From Russula earlei (Eukaryota > Basidiomycota > Agaricomycetes > Russulales > Russulaceae): a DNA stretch of 64,000 bases. The position numbers and the translations under genes are program-made. Shown piece by piece: positions 57,996-64,000 of this stretch; within the stretch, counting starts at the first letter, position 1; each line of letters begins with the position of its first letter. The DNA lies in assembly GCA_025769875.1 (NCBI GenBank), contig JAGFNK010000090.1:1-64000 (forward strand), given 5' to 3'. The notes below the pieces were generated by a model that did no database searches, was not told where the DNA came from, and worked only from the letters and a program-made list of their open reading frames with translations.

Positions 57996-58730
57996 GGTGG
58001 CAATGGTAGTGCTAAGAGGCATCCAACCGTCTGTCTCACAGGTAAACTCGGGAATGGATGTCCTCATGCCATGACGTCATTCACCTTACATGCCTCACAA
58101 TTATTAGCACGCGGATGTATGGAAAAATCAGATTGAATTGTTAATGGTGGTCACATTGCACACACATCTTGGTTGGAAGGACTACCTTGGGAGGGACTAC
58201 TGAAAATACCAAAACTTCTATGACCATTTGGCGCTGAAAGTTCTGGGATTTGGCTGGGCGTGTATGCTTGGCACTGATAAGATCCCTGTGTAAACACCCT
58301 CTCCCATCTCTGGTCTCTCCTCTTATCCTTCTTCTTCTCAGTCTCATTGTCCTCCTTCTCTACTTTCCACTCTTTTCCTCCTCACACACACCCTCAACAC
58401 ATCAATCCTAGATCCAGCTTGAGTTCCAATCCATCTGTCTTTCACATGTCAACCACCTGCATGCTGAGTCTCACTTTGCACTTGCCATCCCCTTGCAATC
58501 TGCCACTTGACCTTGCCAACTCTTTCACTCCTCTCACCACATGATTACACCTCTGTTAGTGGTGTCCATCACCATTCATCCCTTGCTTGCCTTGATCTGC
58601 CTTGTTTTCTCTTTCAGTCCCATCTTGCCCTGGCTTAAATGTTTTGCCTGGTCTAGAGTCACCTTTCATCACACATCCCACCTGACATCCTTTCTCCTTG
58701 AATCCCATTGTTGTCAATAGGGCTGCATGC
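57996..58730. other. transition into right-hand repeat block
   Basis: CpG drops sharply after about 58140. The pyrimidine-rich stretch 58290-58560 resembles LTR leaders seen elsewhere but has no defined ends. No gene is supported. Confidence 0.4.
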
Positions 58731-59257
58731 TGTAAGGAGGATTATGGCTGGCCTTGGAATCATGTGTGAAAACACAATGCAACATGATGCAAGACTGACA
58801 CCTCCTCAGCTGCCCTCCATCCCTTGCCACCAACTGCACACACATGCTACCACCTTGCACCCAACATCAAGACCTTGAACACATCACCCAGCCCTTGCCA
58901 CTGACCACATGCACATGCCATGCCCCCTCACACTAGATGTGATCATGTCTCAGCCTTTCACCATAGCCTCAAACACCTTGCCCAGCCTTAATTCTCTTTC
59001 AGGCCTCTCTCTCTCTTTCATGCCTTTCATCTTTAGTACCTCCTTGCTTGTATATAAAACACCCTAGCTACTCTGTAGTAAAAACAATCCAGTAGACTCA
59101 GAATAGGACCCTCTTTGTAACCCACTCCTCTCTGCCTGTGAACAAGAAGCATCACCAGTTGTGTGGACCACTTGCACCACTCTCTCCCCCTCTCCTCTCT
59201 CTTTCCTTGAACCAGTCTGCCTTATGATCTCACCCATGCATCCCTGGACTCACCACA
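58731..59257 (+). mobile_element. LTR-like repeat family F, copy 2
   Basis: TGTAAGGAGG at the left and ...CTCACCACA at the right, flanked by ATGC on both sides (58727-58730 and 59258-59261). With one mismatch a 5 bp duplication is possible. It contains TATATAAAACACC (about 59050) and CTAGCTACTCTGTAG like copy 1. Confidence 0.65.
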
Positions 59258-59366
59258 ATGCTGTACCATATATGGCTTTTGGCCATATATTGATGGGTCA
59301 CTTATGGTCAGAATTTACCATACCCATGCTGTAAAGCAAAAAAAAAAAAGTTGATGGTACAGTATG
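59258..59366. other. A/T-rich flank with short palindrome
   Basis: CCATATATGG and GCCATATATTG stand close together near 59266-59292, followed by an 11-12 nt A run (59338-59349) and GGTACAGTATG. Unassigned. Confidence 0.35.
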
Positions 59367-60516
59367 TGTTGTGATCTACCCTCTTTGGGTTTGTCATTTA
59401 CCTTTAACCCCTTGTTCTTATTTTACACTCTACCCTCATCCCCTCAGTTACCATTTCATCCCTTGACTGTGATTGCCTCTTATTGTTTCATCCTTTGTGT
59501 TTCATCTATTGTTTGATCCCCTTTTGCTACTGGCTTAGCTCTATCTATTGTTCTGCATATAGTACTGACAGCCTCACTACATACAGTATTCAAGTGCCTG
59601 TAGAAGCTGGGGAATGCCCCAAACATAGCTTTGTCCCATTTCCTGTTGCAATCCCTACCCTGTATCCTCTCTCAATCACAACTTGTTGTGCTGGCTTTTA
59701 CTCTGCTTGACTTGAGCTCTCCCCAAGGAACCCTTGTGTTCCTCTTCCTCCTCTGCTTCTCTCTCATCATCCTTCTCTTCTGTGAAGTAACCAGAAGAAC
59801 AACTCAGTCTGTGGACTAAGTCATTGTTTGACTTAGCCTTGAGACCCTAAACCCCTGTACCAGTCTCCTTGAGCCAGTGTAAGGTGAGCCATATTGCTGG
59901 CCTCGGAACCACATGCAACCGCATGCAATGCGTCCCCTCCACACCTTGCCTCCTTCCTTGCCTTTCATCTCCAGCCTTCACCACACAACAAGCCACCTCG
60001 TGCACAATATCAAGACCTCAATCACATTGCCCACCCCTTGCCACCAACCACGTGCACACGACGCCCCAGCACACATGATGTGTTCACATCTCAGGCCTTT
60101 CACCATGGCCTCAACCACCTTGCCTGGCCTCAATTCCCTTTCATTGTCTCTAACTCCTTTCACAACCATCATTCCTTTCATCCTTAGTACTCCTTCATGT
60201 ATATAAAAACACCTTAGCTACTCTGTAGTAAAAAAAGAGGAAGAATCCAATACAGCCACTCCTTAGTCTTGGTATCAGTCAGTCTGAAATGACTGCGCAT
60301 GAGCCATCCCCTTTCCCCTCTTCTCCCCCTCCTCCTCTCATTCATTTCTTGCTCTTGGCACAAGACAACTGTCTCAGATCACCATCCAGCCCCACAAACT
60401 CAGCGCGCCCCAGTTTGGCTTGCTACACTGGCCCCATTGAATCACTGAACCAAGTCAAGGGACTTGGCCCCCACTGAACCTTGAGCTAATGCTCCAATGG
60501 CTGTGATGTAGTAACA
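59367..60516 (+). mobile_element. LTR family E, copy 3, with target duplication
   Basis: Starts TGTTGTGATC and ends GTAGTAACA, with the 5 bp duplication GTATG on both sides (59362-59366 and 60517-60521), so it is a solo LTR. It carries the family blocks GTACTGACAGCC, TAGCTTTGTCCC and GGGACTTGGCCCC. It is itself interrupted by family F copy 3 (59878-60427). Confidence 0.85.
59878..60427 (+). mobile_element. LTR-like repeat family F, copy 3
   Basis: TGTAAGGTGAG to TTGCTACA, inserted within LTR E copy 3. It has TATATAAAAACACC (about 60199) followed by TAGCTACTCTGTAG. The flanking 5-mers are GCCAG and CTGGC, not a direct duplication, so exact ends are uncertain. Confidence 0.7.
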
Positions 60517-60616
60517 GTATGGATGGTTATAGTTATATGGCTGGAAACAAGTCAATATGGGTGTATGGTACATGATTTTTAAAGTGTCCTGTCAATTTCC
60601 ATGTGCCCAAGCCTTA

Positions 60617-62229
60617 GGCCCCATACAGCAACCAAGATTTCTTGAAACTTGAACTTGGAACTTGAATTTCAGGATTAGCTGGGGGTGACAGGAGTCACAG
60701 GTGTGATGACAGTGACATATCATATGATTAACTAATATCAGTTGTTTTTGTCTGTTAACTGTAATTCATGTATTTGCATATGTGACATCATGTATGTGAT
60801 GCACCCAAAAACTTTTTATGCCCCTCTGAGTCATGGCTGTCTTTTCCCCCCAATTTCGAGTCATCCTGTCCATCCCCTGGTCAATGCTATGGCTGATTAC
60901 CCTGATCAGGAGAGGCTGTATTGGCAGCAGGTACAACAGCAATGCCAATGATTTTATATTTTACAGGTTATGGCCTTTATGGCTTCCAGGCTGTACTGTC
61001 AATACTCAAACCCTGTTCTTCTCTTTGTATTCCATATCACACCTCTGCCCTCACTAGTCCTGCCTGGGTCCAAGAACTACTCACTGGCCATCCAGAACAC
61101 ATTTGGAATGAACTTGGGGTCCATAAACACATGTTTCACAAGCTCCATCAGACTCTCCATGACTTCAGTGTTGCATCATCTTGGCATGTCCAAATTGAAG
61201 AACAGATTGCAATATTTCTCTATGCTGCTTCCACTGGGCTGTCAATGACAAGTATTGGAGAGTGTTTTCAGTGGTCACCAAGCACAGTCTCAAAGTATGC
61301 ATGCCATGGTTTCATTCTATATTTTCTGATAGGTATTCAGATATTTTAAAAAGATACTAGGAGTTCTTGCAACCCCCCCCCTTCTATACCACCTTTGTAC
61401 AGCTTCCTGATGCTGATTCCCCTCCTCACTCATTTATCCAAGGGAATCCCAAGTTTTTTCCCTTTTTCAAGGATGCCCTGGGTGCTATCAATGGCACCCA
61501 CATTGGTTGTTACTCCACTGCTGCAGAGTGTGATGCAACAAGAGACTGCAACAGCATTTTCTCCCAGAACTGCCTTGCTGCTTGTTCATTTGACCTCTGC
61601 TTCACATATCTGTTGACTGGTTGGGAGGACCCCACCACTGACTCAACTCTTTTCCACAATGCCCATCATTCCAATTTTCCCATCCCAAGGGGGAAATACT
61701 ATCTCACTGATGCAGGCTTTGCCTCATCAGACAGACTGCTTGTCCCTTATCAAGGTGTATGATATCATCTATCTGAGTGGGGTCATGCTGGCATATGGTG
61801 TGTTCTCTCTTTCTTTCCCATCTTCTCACTAATTTTTATGCTTGTTCTAGGCCATGCACACCCCAGGAATTATTCAATCTGCACCATGCTCAAGCTTGCA
61901 ACATCATAGAGCATATGTTTGGGATTCTCAAGTGGTGTTTCAGAATCCTTTGGTATCCCCCTGAGTATAATATGGATATTCAAGCATGCATCCCATTGGC
62001 ACTTGCAGCCCTTCACAATTTCATTTGCCATTATGATCACAGTGAGATCAATGTATTTGACAACAGTGTAGACCCTCAGGTGGGTCATTGTGAAGTGGCT
62101 GGTGAACTGGGAAGTGGGGTAGTGACATGCTATGAGAGGGAGAAAGCAAATATTAGGCGAGACAGGATTGCTGGTGAGATGTGGGGGCAGTATCAGAGAA
62201 CTCTTCAGGATTGCGCAGCAGGTGTTTAG
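60617..62229 (+). pseudogene. PIF/Harbinger element with inactive transposase
   Basis: The left terminus GGCCCCATACAGCAACC follows TTA (60614-60616), the typical superfamily target site. The transposase frames run about 60921-62229 with introns: an HTH-like part (IAIFLYAASTGLSMTSIGECF, WSPSTVSKYACHG), then the DDE_Tnp_4 core FFKDALGAINGTHIGCY, YLTDAGFASSDRLLVPYQG, and after an intron PQELFNLHHAQACNIIEHMFGI and ACIPLALAALHNFI. The first catalytic Asp of the usual DGTHI is Asn (61490-61492), and TGA at 61760-61762 replaces Arg in the GVRYHL block. The right terminus was not found. A terminal fragment of the same family lies at 31436-31717. Confidence 0.85.
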
Positions 62230-62945
62230 TCTAGACACATGTTCACATGTTTTTAGAAAGAATGAATGAATTCATGACATTCAACAAATTAAGATACAGT
62301 ACAGGTGTGTGATGCATGATTACTGTAGAAGTATGACTACAAGTCAGGATGTCCTGGCCTTCTCCAGTAGATCCTTGATGTCACTGCATGCAACCTCATG
62401 CAACATCACTGACCCACTAGTCATAAGCACAATATAACATTCTATGCCACAATGTCACAAGATCCCAAAATATTGATTACAGGGATGAGATCACCCATGG
62501 AGAGCCATTCACTATTCAGTTCAACATCCTTCATAAGATGCTGAACTGCCAGTGACTGACAGGTGATCTGTCACCGACTGGGGGCAGTGTCACTGACAAA
62601 TCAGTTCACGCACGAGACAAGCACAGTGAGTTGAGCAAGACACTAAGTCTTTTGTGAATTTTGGGGATCTCAGAGATGATATTGCCAAGGCAAATATGTT
62701 CCACGGAGTGGGGAAGCTACGAATAAGTCTTCGCATTAAGAAGACTTATGAGTAGAAGGAGTTTCAGACAATTTGCTTGATGTCTTGCAAGCCTACAAGT
62801 TCCAAAGTTTGAAATCCAGTGATAGGTGTGAGCCATCCATCTCGAGCTATTTGAAGTGCCAGATTTGGACTTTTGAAGCATTTTGAACTCGTTCAGGTTG
62901 GATCTCCTGACCGTCACGCACGCACGTCATCTATCCCTCGCCACC
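62230..62945. other. intergenic region upstream of NTH1, with hairpin
   Basis: Repeat-like, CpG-poor sequence up to about 62600, then the promoter side of the next gene. A perfect 10 bp inverted repeat ATAAGTCTTC...GAAGACTTAT (62723-62732 and 62740-62749, 7 nt loop) lies about 200 bp before the ATG. No gene seen. Confidence 0.45.
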
Positions 62946-64000
62946 ATGAAGAGACGCAGGGATGCATCGACGCAAATGACGCGTTGTATATCTCAACAGA
63001 GCTCAGCAGACGCCGCCGTCACTTTGTTCAAGCTCGAGAGCCCAGACAATGGCGATTCGGCGCCAGTCCCGGAATCATCTGTACCTGCAGCGCGCCGCTC
63101 GACTCGGAAGCGTGTCAAAGTTGAGGATGAGGTCGTCAAAGCGGAAGAGATGGTTTATGGAGATGGTGAGAGCGGAGTGTCGCCTCCCCCACGTACTACG
63201 GCCTCGCAGGCACCGGCAGGCGAACGCAAAAGAACCCGAGCAAAATCACCATCACGGTCGGAGCGAATCCTGACAGGGACACCGTCAGCATCGCCACAGA
63301 AGTCCAAGGCGATCAAGCAGGCCCTCGAGAAGCCGCACCCCGCGCCTGTACGCTGGCGCGAGACGTACGATGGCATCAAGGAGATGCGTTCGAGGTTCCC
63401 CGCGCCGGTGGATACAATGGGTTGTGATACGGCCAAGTGGAAGGAAACTGATCCTCGGGTGCGTCAGCGCGCGAACAACATACTTTCGCCCTCGATCCTC
63501 ACTCTAACATGCATTACCCCCACATCGTCTTTGCACCCTCTCTTCTTTCTTTCGTGTTTCCCTTTTCTTTTTAATAACGAGTGTGCAGAACAAGCGCTTC
63601 GCGACGCTCATATCGCTCATGCTTTCGTCGCAGACCAAGGACGAGGTGACGGACGCGGCCTTGGGAAAGCTACGCAACGCACTGGGCGGCACGCTCTGCC
63701 TCGACGCCGTTCTAGAGGCCGAGGAGCACCTCATCGCCGAAGCCATCAACAAAGTCGGTTTCTGGCGCAGGAAGACTCAGTCAGTCCTCCGTTTTTCCTT
63801 CCCACACCCATCCTGCCCGCCCGACGTCCGTAGGCCAACATAAAATTAGGTACATCAAACAGGCCGCGCGGCGCCTGCGAGACGTCTTTGATTCGGACGT
63901 CCCGAAGACCGTCGACGAGCTATGCTCGCTTCCTGGCGTGGGGCCAAAGATGGCATTTCTGTGTTTGCATGCCGCTTGGGATATGTCAGTCCTCGTGATT
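62946..64000 (+). CDS. NTH1: endonuclease III-type DNA glycosylase/lyase (partial)
   Basis: The ATG at 62946 (CACCATGAAG context) starts a basic, nuclear-signal-like N-terminus ([24 protein letters not shown]). Exon 1 ends at 63458, and exon 2 starts at 63589 with [20 protein letters not shown], the conserved Nth opening. After GFWRRKTQ an intron (63780-63849) leads to [20 protein letters not shown] and the helix-hairpin-helix [14 protein letters not shown]. The catalytic Lys sits in the [12 protein letters not shown]/HhH architecture; the catalytic Asp and the FeS-cluster cysteines lie beyond the window edge. Function: base excision repair of oxidised pyrimidines in nucleus and mitochondria. 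Confidence 0.92.

Noticed and set aside
59878..60427. Target duplication for family F copy 3
   Set aside because: The flanks GCCAG and CTGGC are inverted, not direct, so they are not evidence of LTR integration.
1..64000. CRISPR array or prokaryotic defence system
   Set aside because: Repeats have no regular spacers; gene structure, introns and element types are eukaryotic.

Overview
The window looks like a chromosome segment of a basidiomycete fungus, most likely an Agaricomycete. The protein genes are cut by many 50-70 nt introns. The recognisable proteins are fungal orthologues or families: septin Cdc10, Aha1, Pam17, a P4-ATPase flippase, a DUF3429 protein and endonuclease III. The repeats are fungal chromovirus, copia, pogo and PIF/Harbinger elements. 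No CRISPR array, prokaryotic operon or rRNA gene was seen.

Layout: positions 1 to about 32.3 kb are a dense mosaic of broken and nested transposable elements. It holds solo LTRs of several families, a pogo-type transposase remnant, a dimeric tRNA-derived SINE, copia remnants, and three related Gypsy/chromovirus copies. One of these (19122-28905) is a full-length element with 602 bp LTRs and a 5 bp target duplication, sitting inside the gag of an opposite-strand relative. From 32.9 to 58.0 kb lies a compact, CpG-rich gene island. In order it holds a CCHC/PSP protein (-), a glutaredoxin-like protein (-), an ankyrin/Clp-type AAA+ protein (+), a membrane-anchored SH3 protein (+), PAM17 (-), a SNF2-family helicase (+), a P4-ATPase (-), CDC10 (-), AHA1 (-) and a DUF3429 mitochondrial membrane protein (-). 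From 58.1 to 62.3 kb transposable elements return (three LTR copies and a PIF/Harbinger transposase). The window ends inside an endonuclease III gene (62946 to the edge).

The genes are housekeeping genes without one shared pathway. Two groups touch common themes: mitochondrial import/inner membrane (PAM17, DUF3429) and protein folding (AHA1 and the Clp-type ATPase). The most notable signals are in the repeats. Two chromovirus LTR/leader pairs show the sequence layout expected for Tf1-type self-primed reverse transcription: a leader sequence just inside the LTR is exactly complementary to the LTR segment about 33 nt after the TATA box. The inner chromovirus carries an extra CCHC-bearing ORF after its chromodomain. 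Element coding sequences are broken mainly by CGA-to-TGA changes and other CpG transitions, pointing to methylation-linked decay confined to the repeat compartments. Gene models were built by hand from conserved protein motifs and splice signals, so exon borders are provisional.
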